64,000 nucleotides of DNA, from the NCBI GenBank assembly GCA_964017045.1, contig OZ024794.1, forward strand, positions 30,351,815-30,415,814, written 5' to 3'. Position numbers and translations under genes: made by a program. Positions 1 to 11,429 of this stretch are shown piece after piece. Source of the DNA: Omphiscola glabra (Eukaryota; Mollusca; Gastropoda; Lymnaeidae). Each line of letters opens with the position of its first letter. Positions within the stretch are counted from its first letter, which is position 1. The notes beneath the pieces are model-generated. The model did no database searches. It had not been told where the DNA came from and worked only from the letters and a program-made list of their open reading frames with translations.

Positions 1-476
1 GTTTTAAGTCCCGTAACCCGGCCCCATTTTTGCTCCCCTTGTTTTCAATGTACGCGCTTTGATACAATGATGAACTCACATCTGGTGATCCCACCGCGCT
101 CTTCTCCCCACACCACCTTCATGGGAGGCGATAACTGAGTTGTGAAGTGATGCTGGTGTCGTTGAGTTAGTTGTTTGCCAGGGACAGCGCCATTTCAAGA
201 TTCTTTATTTTCAGGTTTCACTGTATTCTTGTTATAAAGTACATTTCACGTAATTTATCGACCACTTCGTCATCGGTATTATGTCAAGAAGGACCATTTA
301 ATATTTGAGCCTAATTCTTGAGTGAATTTGAGCCCATTGATGACGAGACAATATTTCCCCGGCCGGACCAGCCTCCCCCCCCCCCCTTTTTTTTTTTTCA
401 CCACTGTAAGATGGCAGGCAGAGACTTGCCATTATTCTTTCACAATTTAAACGACGTTATAAAAAATCATCGTTTA
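1..476. other. Intergenic, no gene seen
   Basis: No convincing ORF or RNA gene. The only notable element is a C-run followed by a T-run at about 374-399. Composition is otherwise ordinary AT-rich spacer. Confidence 0.5.
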
Positions 477-479
477 GCG

Positions 480-1042
480 TAGCTTATCTATCATCGTAGC
501 CTTATCTATCAACGTAGCCTATCTATCATCGTAGCCTTTTTATCAACGTAGCCTTTCTATCAACGCCGCCTATCTTTCAACTAGCCTATCTATCTACTAG
601 CCTATCAATCAAATTGCCTATATATCAACTAGCCTATCTATCAACCAGCCTATCAACTAGCCTATCTATCAACTAGCCTATCTATCAACGTAGACTATCA
701 ACTAGCCTATCTATCTACTAGCCCATCTATCAAATTGCCTATCTATCAACTATCCTATCTATCAACTAGCCTATCAACTAGCCTATCTATCAACTAGCCT
801 ATCTATCAACCAGCCTATCAACTAGCCTATCTATCAACTAGCCTATCTATCAACGTAGACTATCAACTAGCCTATCTATCTACTAGCCTATCTATCAAAT
901 TGCCTATCTATCAACTATCCTATCTATCAACTAGCCTATCAACTAGCCTATCTATCAACTATCCTATCTATCAACTAGCCTATCAACTAGCCTATCTATC
1001 AACATAGCCTATTTATCAACTAGCCTATCTATCAACATTACC
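480..1042. repeat. 16-bp minisatellite with 165-bp higher-order unit
   Basis: About 35 imperfect copies of a CTAGCCTATCTATCAA-type unit, some shortened to CTAGCCTATCAA. The left end (480-560) carries the variant with ATCGTAGCC. A longer block containing a CAACCAGCC variant at 642 recurs at 807, so a 165-bp higher-order unit was duplicated after the basic repeat had diversified. Nothing coding is supported. Confidence 0.9.
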
Positions 1043-1725
1043 GAGGTCCCATGGGGGAATCGTTTCATTTTTATAAAATATTAATAGCAGACTAAGGAAA
1101 TGTAACTGTTTTGTGTTTCAAATCTGTCACCTGATACGTTTTATATGTGGCGACAGTGTTAATACAGGTCATTTCTTATCGATTGCTAACGTTTAAAAAC
1201 TTTAAATTCAAAATGTTAAGTACCCTTTATAATAATCTCTGCTTTAGCAAATTTGTCATTACAAGAAACGGCATATCTGCGCCCAGTGGCGTAGGAGCGG
1301 GCAGAGGGGAGTGGCAATAATATCGGTCTGCCCCCCAGTCACGCCTATGGCTGCACCGAAAACTATATTCACCTTTCAAAATACATGGTACTTCTTACCC
1401 TGCAAGTATGCAGCTATATTTGATACAGGATGGGGGGAGGGGGAGTAGGTGATATTTATGTTGTTTCCATTGAATTACAATAATATTGATATTAACCTTT
1501 GAGCCCAGCTGTGGCTCGTCTGGATGGCTGAATCTAAAGCATGCTTGCTGTTCTTTACTAACGTGTGCTTGTCAAAATCAACTGCCAGTGTTGCAGAGCT
1601 CACCCTCATGCGAGAATCTCTCGCTCACGTTTTGCGTGGCACCTATATATATATATATTTTTTTTTTAGGTCCGTGTCATCTACACAGTTTTTCTCTTTA
1701 TCTCTGTTAACAATCTTCTCTAACG
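1043..1725. other. Spacer with hAT-MITE-like end
   Basis: No gene supported. CAGTGGCGTAGG at 1284 matches the end of the 166-bp MITE described at 15940, and ACGCCTATGG near 1341 may be the decayed other end. A TA microsatellite followed by a T-run lies at about 1643-1669. Confidence 0.45.
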
Positions 1726-1950
1726 CACTCTGTCAATCTCTCTATCTCTCTCTCTCTACTCCTCCCCCCGCCCTAGATTTCTCGCAATCTTGTTATACTT
1801 GTCTCTTTCATTCTCTGCACAATCTCTATTACGCTGTCCCCCCTTCTCTCTGTTTCTCTCTTTTTCTCCCCCTCTCTCAATTTGTTTCTCTGCGTCTCTG
1901 TCACCCTCACCTCCCTACCCCTCTCCCCCCAATCTCCAAATCTAAATGAT
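1726..1950. repeat. C/T-rich simple sequence
   Basis: Long polypyrimidine stretch of TCTC, CCCC and CTTT motifs. The open reading frames across it encode only Ser/Leu/Pro-rich low-complexity strings and are not credible proteins. Confidence 0.85.
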
Positions 1951-2147
1951 CACAAATGAAGTCATTATTGTCATTATAGCAGCTAATTGATGTCTGATGT
2001 CTACGCCAGAGAAATACTTCAGATGTCTTGTATTCAAAGTGTTATCATTCTTAAATATCTTGGTTACAATACGAATTTATTTATTTGCTGAAACTGAATG
2101 TGCAGAAATGTCATTTTAAAAAATCCCTTTATTTGGATCAATAAAAT

Positions 2148-2400
2148 CCTCTCTCTCTCTCTCTCGCCCCCTCTCTTTATCTCTTCTCTATTTTATTTAC
2201 TCTACTCTCTCTCTCTACTCTCTATTTACTATAGCTCTCTACTCTCTCTTTACTATCTCTCTCTACTCTCTCTTTCTTGGCTCTCTCTACCCCCTCTCTC
2301 TCTCTATTACTACTCGCACTCTTTTTTCTATATACTACTCTCACTCTCTCTCTCTCTCTCTCTGTCACTACTCTCTCTCCCCCTCTTTCTTTGTGTGCTT
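2148..2400. repeat. CT microsatellite complex
   Basis: Mostly (CT)n interrupted by CTCTATTTACTA and CTCCCC variants. Reading frames on both strands translate to Ser/Leu-rich or Arg/Glu-rich strings and are rejected as genes. Confidence 0.9.
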
Positions 2401-4130
2401 GCGTGTCCATCCTCCTGCAACTACGGTATACGATCATTATCTTCCACTTTACTTCAAGTCACTCCTGTCTGGAGACATTCCCAGTGAACAAATTTTGACT
2501 CATACTCGGCATTCCAGGCATGTTTCCACCGCTGACCTAGACGGTCACTCACCTACGCTCTTATCTTTGTGGGGCGACGCCCCCCTCATCATGTCGAACC
2601 TGTGGGCATGCTCATTTTGCGTTTCTGCCTTACAACATGGTGCCGGCGAACGGGTGCACAACCTTTCCGATCCCCCCCCCCCCCCCGCCTCCCTCCTCTT
2701 TCTTTTCCCACCAGACCGGGTGGATCGTGAGGGTAGTCCGGGTTCTGATGCGGAAGGTGGCCGGTGTTCGGGAACTCGTCGTATGAATGACGTGGCGCGG
2801 GCCGCACATGGCGCGAACGATCAAAGCCAGGAGCCCAGCAAGCATTATGATGTCTGTGTAGCCATGGACAATGACGTTATTAGCGATCACTCTCGGCAGG
2901 TGTTTTTCGATCTTTTAACCCTCATTTTGTGAATTGTTCCTTTCAATGATGCGGGTGGATTACTGTGTGGATATCAATGTGATCACTACCACTTTGAATT
3001 TTTGTGATTTCTTCGGGAACATCAATGTGCGCAAAAATATGATTATTCTGTGAATATAAATGTGCACAGTAAGTGATTACCTTGTGCATATCAATGTGCA
3101 CAATTCGTATTTGTTGAGTACGCTTAAAGTTTAGACAACCATTGTTGCAACTCTTGTAAGTGGTAAATCATATCGCCTCGCGGCTGCCAGCAGTGTTAAC
3201 CGTTAACATTCGCTGCACATAATGCTGCATTACGCCAAAACGAGTTCATAGACTAAATAACGGCGTTGAATTAACCGTCAAAAAAAGGTGTACACAAAAA
3301 TGTATGCTGGTGTGAAGAAGTAGAATTCGCGAGGCCGTTTTTTTAAACCTTATGAATTTTTTTTTTCAAGTGTGTTGGGATGGGGGAGGGGGTGCAGAAA
3401 TAACAACACGATGAGAACCACTTTGTTATGGTTAGGGTATATATTAGCACGGGGCGTATCTTTTTCTCTATGTCACAACGCGAATGCCTAAAACAGACTG
3501 AAGTTTGTCTGAGATTAAAACATGATTATATCTGAAATAATCACGTGCTAATGAAATAGTGTTACACCACTAGTTGTGGGATTTAGGTTTAAAAAAAAGA
3601 AAAATCAGCTTTAAAGATTCCGTTGAAGACACCTTAATTTGGTTGATCCCTGTTAACCCTAAGAACGTTACCAATTTGCTTCTCTGACTTTCCAACATTC
3701 ATCTTAAAAAATGTTGTATTAATATTATATCAGTGCTGAAGACGTATATCACAGACACGAGTTGTGAGGTATTTACATTTTGAAAAATCTAAGTGCAATA
3801 CCCGGCACCAGGATGTACAGTACATTATATTAAATTGATAATCTGATATAATGATGCGCGTTCTCGCTGTGAAGTTAATTGAAATGAAAAAAAAAAACTA
3901 AAGATAGGTGTTTCAACAATCGCTAGTCGGCTTTGTTGAAACTTCCCCCGTGCTAATTTTAACCTACACCTTGCACTCACCTACGAGGTATAGTACCCAG
4001 TGGCGTCAATAGTGTTTGCGGCGACCAGTACCTTAAGCCGATAGTGTCACAGCCCCCCTCCCCCACACACATACCTTTTCGAACTTCCAGACTTCCATAG
4101 GGACCTCCACGTAGTCTGTCTGCTGTAGTG
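2401..4130. other. Spacer, no gene seen
   Basis: Non-repetitive AT-rich DNA apart from a C-run at about 2671-2688. A short series AATGTGCAC/ATCAATGTG at 2970-3105 is weakly repetitive. GATGAGAACCACTTTG at 3410-3425 resembles a hAT terminal remnant. A decayed CAGTGGCGTCA end lies near 3999. The frames at 2393-2932 have no homology I recognise. Confidence 0.4.
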
Positions 4131-4140
4131 TCATGCTAAC

Positions 4141-4795
4141 CTGTGCTAGTGGCATCCTGATCTGGTGGAGCCCTGATATGGTGGAGCCCTGATCATGTGG
4201 AGCCCTGATCTGATGACATCTTGATCTGGTGGAGCCCTGATCTGGTGGCATCTTGATCTGGTGGAGCCCTGATTTGGTGGCATCTTAAGCTGGTGGAGCC
4301 CTGATCTAGTGGCATCTTAATCTGGTGAAGCCCTGACCTGGTGTGGCCCTGATCTGGTGGAGCCCTGATCTGGTGGCATCTTAATCTGGTGAAGCCCTGA
4401 CCTGGTGTAGCCCTGATCTGGTGGAGCCCTGACCTAGTGGCATCTTAATCTGGTGAAGCCCTGACCTGGTGTAGCCCTGATCTGGTGGAGCCCTGACCTA
4501 GTGGCATCTTAATCTGGTGAAGCCCTGACCTGGTGTAGCCCTGATCTGGTGGAGCCCTGACCTAGTGGCATCTTAATCTGGTGAAGCCCTGACCTGATGT
4601 AGCCCTGATCTGGTGGAGCCCTGACCTAGTGGCATCTTAATCTGGTGAAGCCCTGACCTGGTGTAGCCCTGATCTGGTGGAGCCCTGATCTAGTGGCATC
4701 TTAATCTGGTGAAGCCCTGACCTGATGTAGCCCTGATCTGATGTAGCCCTGACCTGATGTAGCCCTGATCTGGTGGAGCCCTGTTCTGTGGCGCT
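4141..4795. repeat. Minisatellite with 64-bp higher-order unit
   Basis: Built from ~21-bp subunits of the type CTGATCTGGTGGAGCC. From about 4320 the array is ordered in 64-bp trimers: GTGGCATCTTAATCTGG recurs with CATCTTAATC starting at 4441, 4505, 4569, 4633 and 4697, exactly 64 bp each time. The left part is unordered. This suggests later amplification of a three-subunit block. Confidence 0.92.
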
Positions 4796-4799
4796 ATGT

Positions 4800-5755
4800 T
4801 CTGGTAGCATCATACTCTTGAATCTGTTGTGAAACAGACTCGATCACGCTCTGTCGAACGTGACATGTGGCGTCATCCCTCAGAGATAGTGTCTCCCTTG
4901 TGCGGGTCTTCATCTCTCGCAACTCCTTCCCCCCCCCCTTTTTCCCCAACTGATCTTACCTTAGATGGGCCGGTGGTTTAAAAAAAAATCCGTTTACCTC
5001 ACAACACGCTGCAACTAATTAGTACATTTCCGCGACACACCAAGGTTGAAGCTGGCCCAGTAATGAGCAGCGCACACAATGTTCTATTAGTTTAGATCAA
5101 TGTGTGTTTCTCTATTTTAATCAGGTATTTTTAAAAACTCTACGACATAACCCCTGTGTCGCTACACATCGGCCGGGGGGGGGGGGGATAGTCATGCAAA
5201 GTTGTACGTTGCATTGATTCCATAACACAAAGTTGGACGCTGAATTGATTCCATCGCACGAGGCTGTACGTTGAATTGATTCTGTCACCTGAAACGTTCC
5301 CTGAGGCCGAATGACGTAAAGACTGTGTCGCTCCCGGTTCTACTTTGCTAATAACTGCAACACCGGAGACCATCATTATGTTGAAGTGACTCCCTCTCCA
5401 TCAGCTGGTGCAAAGGGGGGGGTGTCAATTAAAAAGACTTGACTGCCTCCCTTGCCCCAAATAATAGTGCGCCCCGACTCTGCCAACCCCCTCTGTCCCT
5501 CTACTTTGGCTCACTGGTGAGCAGATCCGTTCTTGGACACAGACGAAACAATAAAGACGATATATATATAATTAGTCAAAGCCTAGCTTGACCTCTTTCT
5601 CCCCCCCCCCCCCCCGTTATTTCGCCACTGATATTCCGACCCCCTAATAGATTCATTATTAAATGGCTACAACCCGGCACTGGATGGTCAATAAAGGATT
5701 TATGTGTTAGCATATTGATGCAATAACCACCGCATAGCAGAGTGTTATTTCTTTA
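4800..5755. other. Spacer, no gene seen
   Basis: No supported gene. Contains C-runs near 4930 and 5601, a G-run near 5176, and a ~37-bp degenerate triplet (GTTGNACGTTGAATTGATTCC type) at 5200-5285. Confidence 0.4.
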
Positions 5756-5756
5756 C

Positions 5757-5940
5757 CTGCCGTGATCCAAAAAGATAACCATGATGTGGTTTGCCGTGAT
5801 CTCAAAAGACAACCACGACGTGGTCCACCAGGATCCCAATAACAAAAACATAAGTTGGCCCAACACGATTAAAATAGACAATCATGATGTGGTCCACCTT
5901 GATGATTCCAATAGACAATCATGATGTGGTCCACTATGAA
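5757..5940. repeat. ~40-50-bp degenerate tandem repeat
   Basis: Four diverged copies sharing AAAAGACAACCATGATGTGG and TCCACC-GAT motifs (5775, 5805, 5875, 5915). Spacing varies from about 40 to 70 bp, so this is an old array. Confidence 0.65.
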
Positions 5941-5985
5941 AATAATAATAACTAAGGCTTTAACGGGTGCAGTTTTTTACACCGG

Positions 5986-6082
5986 GTCCGGGTATTCTGA
6001 GGAAATACCCGGGGGTATTCTGAGGAAATATCCGAGGGTATTCTGAGGAAATACCCGGGGGTATTCTGAGGAAATACCCGGT
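5986..6082. repeat. 23-bp self-complementary minisatellite
   Basis: About four copies of GGGTATTCTGAGGAAATACC followed by C/G. Arms GGGTATT and AATACCC within each monomer are complementary around a CTGAGGA centre, so every unit could fold into a small hairpin. Confidence 0.85.
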
Positions 6083-6849
6083 GCGTCCAAGTTTAACGAA
6101 CAACGAGGTACTTCCTATTTTGTATAATATATGCCGGCCTTTAAACAATAGGCCTACAGACAGCCCTACACGCTACCTGCCAGCTTTTCAATAACTTAAC
6201 TTTTCCTCGCACCCCTATTAAAATCCGCCCCCAACCTTTTTTTTTTTGGGGGGGGGGGTGCCGTGCCCCCCGGTTGGGGAGCCGTGTACGTGCAGTATAA
6301 TGACTTGGTCCGGCCCTAAGCTAACTAGTGCGCCCCTCCCAATCTGTATGCGATCCATGCTGACACAAACCCGCCGTAAAGTAAATAAATCCAGACTATT
6401 TATAACGTTAGAACTGTATCAGATTCTCCCCACTAATTGTCTATAATGACGTTGCGTGCCTTCAACACTCTCTTCTATACCCCCCTCCCCCGGTACGTCA
6501 CAGCTGAATAATTGCTCATCATGCATGTTGTCTCCCCTCGTCACTTCTATCACAGCTGCTCGATCCGTCCGCCTGTGTTGCTTCACTTACAATAGAGATA
6601 TTATTGAATACATTGAACTACAAGACCAACGTGTACGCTTATAAACTATACCAGTGTTTCAAGACATGGCATCCCGGTATTTTTGGGGGGTAGCTAATTT
6701 TTTTTTTTTTGCGGGAGTCACGAAGACTGTTTAAAAATTACTTTATTGATATGTTAAAAAACGATCAAAAGAAGGTTTTACTTATGAAACCGTTATATGC
6801 TTTTTTGTGTAACTTAGCAATGGCTACACTTCTTAAGAAAACATTGCAT
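6083..6849. other. Spacer, no gene seen
   Basis: T/G-run at 6237-6258 and T-run at 6698. Short open frames at 6246, 6456 and 6709 lack any supporting feature. Confidence 0.4.
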
Positions 6850-7420
6850 CATATTAACTTCATCTTCTTGATAGTATCTGTTATCATTGGCAAAGATTCT
6901 TTGTGCCGAGTTTCAGCTCGATAGGATTTCGGGAATTGGGTCAATTAGCTCTTCGAAGATTTTGCCAGTGAGAAACATGCGAAGAAAAGCGAAGTCAAAA
7001 TAACTCTTTGGGGGTTGGCGGTGGGGGCTGATAACGTATTTATAAGAATCCCAATTAGTAATCCTCCCAAGGTTGCAACCGTACATTGCCCTGAACTAGA
7101 TTAGTATTGTGATGCCCCACCCACTTTTACACCGCAGGTTTACTACATCAAGTATTTCATATATATATCAAAAGAACGCACTTGGAATATTTTCAAGAAT
7201 CTGATTGAGCGCATTTATCGCGTATTTTATTTCGTGAAATCAGTGGCATCTGGTAGCGTTATAAAGATGATTTTTTGGGGGTTGGGGGTGGGGATGAATT
7301 TTTTTTTTAGTATGTGTTGTCATCTGAAACGAGTCTGTCTGCCAAGTTTCAGCTCGATAGCATGACAGGGAGTGGAAGATTTCGCCACAAACCCAGACAG
7401 TAAGAAAGGAACACTGTGTT
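6850..7420. repeat. Two copies of an unknown dispersed repeat
   Basis: GAGTTTCAGCTCGATAGGAT near 6909 and AAGTTTCAGCTCGATAGCAT near 7343 sit in otherwise related contexts: both are followed by a GAAGATTT(T/C)GCC stretch, and a GGGGGTTGGG(C/G)GGTGGGG block lies nearby in each. This is probably a short interspersed element or transposon end, family unknown. Confidence 0.5.
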
Positions 7421-7426
7421 ATGTAC

Positions 7427-7500
7427 CAGGGGTAAGCAAACTACCGCATGCGTGCAGTACAGGCACGCATAGTGATTTTCATTGGCACGCGGAGACCAAA
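7427..7500 (+). mobile_element. hAT-type terminal fragment
   Basis: CAGGGGTAAGCAAACTACCG at 7427 is typical of the ends of Charlie-like hAT elements (CAGGGGT-GCAAACT pattern). Only one end is recognisable and no transposase frame is present. Family assignment rests on the motif only. Confidence 0.5.
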
Positions 7501-8320
7501 AAATTTGTAATAAATGTCTTTTAGGTGATTGACATAAGTTATTATCACACTGAATAAATTAGCAGTCTTACTTCTTCTTCTATATTTTGAGGGCCCACGA
7601 TCAATGAATTGATCATTATGGCTCCTATGTTTCAGAGGGGCTCGCGATGTTACTGTAATATGCGTGGTTTTGAATGGGATAATTCACTGGTTGCAAGGGC
7701 TACTCGGCAATGGTATTATGAACTGGGGGTTGGAAGGCAGGAGGCAATAGACGCAAATGTGTCGAGTGTAGTCGCCCCAACTGTTGCTTTTGGGAGCTTG
7801 TTTCAGTCCCTTACTTTGGCACAATAATACCAAAATGTTGCCGCCCTCTGCTAATACCATTGTTAAAGGAGTTTTAAAGTTTCACACAACAAACGCACTG
7901 TAACATAACTGCATTCCTTTTGGGGAAAAAATTGTTTTCTCATAAACTAATGATTTGTGGTAATAAACAATTTCCGCAAAGAACATCTACAACCGAGATC
8001 CGCGCTAAGTCGTTGACAGTTATTGGCTTCCTAGTGCATATCTCAGGATTAGCACGACCCCAACCCCCCCCCCCCCCCCCCCGCCCATCGTTCGTCTCAT
8101 GCGAGATGAAAGTACGTTCTTGTTGCCTTCTCTCGAGACACCAGGTGAGAGAAAACTGACAATTTTATCATGTTTCTCGTAGTTTACACAGCTGTGAGAT
8201 ATACGCCCCTCCCCTCCCTCCCCACCCCCCCCCCTTAGTCGGTGGTGGAAAAAAGCTCCGTTAAAAGGTCAAGGTCACCACGTGTGTATTTATTATCGTT
8301 TGAAATCATTTCATTTCTGA
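7501..8320. other. Spacer, no gene seen
   Basis: An open frame at 7609-7827 (72 codons) is not recognisable and has no splice or Kozak support. Long C-runs lie near 8065 and 8225. Confidence 0.35.
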
Positions 8321-8360
8321 TGATAAGCCACCCTTCGCTATGATAAGCCACCCTTCGCTA
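8321..8360. repeat. 20-bp perfect tandem duplication
   Basis: GATAAGCCACCCTTCGCTAT occurs twice in direct succession (8321-8340 and 8341-8360). Confidence 0.95.
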
Positions 8361-8891
8361 TCAAAACATTTCTGTTGGCTGGGATAGTTATTTCACTTAA
8401 TAGGAAAATGTTGTGCTTCCATCGGATCCGGAAATATATATACAACAAAATTAATAAAAATGAATGGTTTCGGGAGTGGATACAGATCTTGTGGTGAATA
8501 CATAATAAACATGTAATATGGCGATGCATTTATCCTTATATATATTTATAAAATAATTTTTTCAGACTTTACAACATGGTATGTGCGTCTCCTACAAAGA
8601 CGACTGTTCGATGCTTTACCTGTTTCTCAGTCGTGCCTGTACTTGTATTCATCTGTATAAAAACCATATCTCTAAAGCTCCCATGTAGCTGCTGTCCTGC
8701 TTTGATCAGCTTTGGTGCAGCTTATTTTGTCTATCTGTATGGAGTCCTGTCAATAAATCTACTCATTGTTCGGCTGTCGGCTTTGACCACCTGTATCTAT
8801 AGTCATCGATCTATAACATATTAAAATCTCCTCTGTATTCTAGTTTCCCTGTCGCTAAACTTAGCTCCATAATTTATCTGGCTGTGTGGAC

Positions 8892-9150
8892 CTCTTTCTC
8901 TGAATCTCCTCATCTACTTAGTTACTTAGTGCTCTTCTGTCTAAATCTCCTCATCTACTTAGTTACTTAGTGCTCTGCTGTCCAAATCTCCTCATCTACT
9001 TAGTTACTTAGTGCTCTGCTGTCCAAATCTCCTCATCTACTTAGTTACTTAGTGCTCTGCTGTCCACATCTCCTCATCTACTTAGTTACTTAGTGCTCTG
9101 CTGTCCAAATCTCCTCATCTACTTAGTCACTTAGTGTTCTGCTGTCCGAC
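8892..9150. repeat. 41-bp minisatellite
   Basis: About six copies containing CTCATCTACTTAGTTACTTA and GCTCTGCTGTCC. Successive CATCTACT motifs (8911, 8952) are 41 bp apart. Few substitutions between central units. Confidence 0.9.
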
Positions 9151-9344
9151 TTGATGAACCGTAGCTCTCCCCGACCTTATCGACCCGTCTCGCTATCTCC
9201 CCCGTGCTCTGCTGTCCAGCACGATCAACTATGGTTATAGTTTGCTTATCCATATCTGCTCATATACCCGGATGTTCGTATGGGTCAACCGTTGCTCTAT
9301 ATCCCGAAATGACGTTACTAAGACCCACAATTAACTCTCACACT

Positions 9345-9560
9345 CCAGTCTATTCTACTCACCCATGTCTCCTTTACTCCCAACTGTACTACACACCCAT
9401 GTCTCACTTCCTCCCAACTGTACTACTCACCAATGTCTCCTTTCCTCCCAACTATTATACTACACACCCATGTCTCACTTCTTCCAAACTGTACTACTAA
9501 CCCATGTCTCCCTTCCTCCCAAATATACTACTCACCCATGTCTCATGTCCTCCTGTCTCA
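9345..9560. repeat. ~33-bp minisatellite
   Basis: Five to six imperfect copies with ACCCATGTCTC, CTTCCTCCCAACTGTACTAC. The two overlapping open frames are by-products of the repeat. Confidence 0.8.
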
Positions 9561-10024
9561 CCATCACAACTTAATTGTCACGTGACCTCGGTGTGTGTCT
9601 CCGTAATACATTTGTCCCCTTGAGTCTGTGCATCGAGTCTCTGCGTAGCATCACACACGGCAGAGTCTTAACTCTGAGCCCATAACTGAACGTTATCCTC
9701 TTAAGCAGATTTGAGATGTCAGATGACATTCATTTAGGTAATGGATTATGTCATTGTATGTATTGCCTCCGCGCATGTCTGGGTTAATGTCATGGACACA
9801 CGGGATTTGTTTATAATGAGATGACTGTGTTAGACTTCAATATCACTACATTGCATATAGTCTAATTAACTTATCATTTACATATTGCACATAATTTTTT
9901 TTTAAATTTATTTACTTTATAAATATTCAAAATTGATTTTTTTAAAATTACGACACACATAAGTCTTGAGAGAAAAATAAGTTTTAAAAAAACAACTTGA
10001 ATTTAAATCCATATTAACTTTACT
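9561..10024. other. AT-rich spacer
   Basis: No gene seen. Strongly A/T-rich from 9840 to 10020. Confidence 0.5.
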
Positions 10025-10028
10025 TTAT

Positions 10029-10418
10029 GTCTGAGTACTGTTGACATGGATGTTTGAGAACTGTGGACATGAATGTCTGAGAACTGTGGACATGAATGTC
10101 TGAGAGCTGTGGACATGGATGTTTGAGCACTGTGGACATGGATGTTTGAGAACTGTGAACATGGATGTTTGAGAACTGTGGACATGAATGTCTGAGAACT
10201 GTGGACATGGATGTTTGAGAACTGTGGACATGGTTGTTTGAGAACTGTGGACATGGATGTTTGAGAACTTTGAACATGGATGTCTGAGAACTGTGGACAT
10301 GGATGTCTGAGAACTGTGGACATTGATGTCTGAGAACTGTGGACATGGTTGTTTGAGAACTGTGGACATGGATGTTTGAGAACTTTGAACATGGATGTCT
10401 GAGAATTGTGGACATGGA
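10029..10418. repeat. 23-bp minisatellite
   Basis: About 17 copies of a GGATGTTTGAGAACTGTGGA-type unit (23 bp; GACAT at 10043 and 10066). All three minus-strand frames are open because the unit has no stop in any of them. The resulting CPQFS/HVHSSQT peptides are artefacts of the repeat. Confidence 0.95.
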
Positions 10419-10424
10419 TCATAT

Positions 10425-11155
10425 GTTCCGTTTAGGTCCCGTTAATATATTATACCAATGCATAACAGGCGTTTGGAATGATCATATGATTTTTCAATAC
10501 GATTATTGCTACCTTCGATTTGTGGACGAGCAGTTGACGTGTTAGGCTCAGTCGGATTCTTTTCATGCAGCTTTTTTTTTTTAAATAAATAGAATCACTT
10601 CTTAGTTTTGTAAAACCCCACCAAACACAGCGCAGCCCCCCCCCCCCCCAACACCCCCACCGCCCCCTAAAAAACACCTCCTTGATTGTTAAATTAAAAA
10701 TACTAGTGAAGTTTTATATCTGTCTGCCCCCATCTTCGATGTTTTTGAGAGACGGCATTCCCTCCCCCCCCCCCCCCCCCCCGAGAGGCTTATCTCACAT
10801 CAACAAAAACAAAACGCGTTGCGCTCTGTGTACGCACCTACAGCTTTATAGCCATCTTTGTATACAGCGCATTCATTTATTTAAACATCTGGTCAATGGC
10901 TGCGGGGCGTGGGGGGTTTACATTTTTTTTTTTCAATGGTGGTCCCGTTTCGTTAGGGCAATCGACTTCCGTGTAGGTTTCTGTTGTTTTTTTTGTTCCT
11001 TTGACACTCGCTTCGGTATAGATATTTGGAAACTAACAAACAATTCGGGCGTTTATGATCCAAGTCACCATTTGATCAAATCATTTCATTTCAAAGCTTG
11101 AAGGCGACATCTCCATTGTGTCAAATGCTGGAGTGGAATATGGACTGGAAATAGC
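10425..11155. other. Spacer with C-runs
   Basis: No gene supported. C-runs at about 10636-10650 and 10765-10783, T-runs at 10570 and 10923. Confidence 0.4.
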
Positions 11156-11160
11156 CGCAT

Positions 11161-11218
11161 GGGTGGGGGAGTGGGGTGGGGGAGTGGTGTGGGGTGGGGT
11201 GGGGTGGGGGGCGGGGAG
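11161..11218 (+). repeat. G-rich GGGGT repeat, quadruplex-prone
   Basis: Uninterrupted run of GTGGGG/GGGGT motifs with many G4 tracts separated by one to three bases. By rule this satisfies the G-quadruplex pattern on the + strand. Confidence 0.8.
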
Positions 11219-11310
11219 TCTTTAGTAAAGAAGTTATAGTATTTTACCAGGACTAGAAGCCCGACCTCTGAGGTAAAGATGATTCGGAACGTTGCGAGAA
11301 TCAAAACCCT

Positions 11311-11425
11311 AACATTTTACCACAATTACTCCTAACATTTTTATTCAGTTACTCCCAAGTATTTACCCCACTTACTCCTAACATTTTACCCTAATTACTC
11401 CTAATATTTTAACCTAATCACTCCG
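11311..11425. repeat. ~27-bp degenerate repeat
   Basis: Five copies of ATTACTCCTAACATTTTACC-like units, with TATTTACCC and AATATTTTAACC variants. Confidence 0.75.
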
Positions 11426-11429
11426 AACA

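Noticed and set aside
8576..8824. 82-codon Cys/hydrophobic ORF
   Set aside because: No domain, start context or splice support. Length is within chance expectation.
10003..10422. Long minus-strand ORFs rich in HVHSSQT/CPQFS
   Set aside because: The 23-bp repeat has no stop in any minus-strand frame, so all three frames are open. Not selection for coding.
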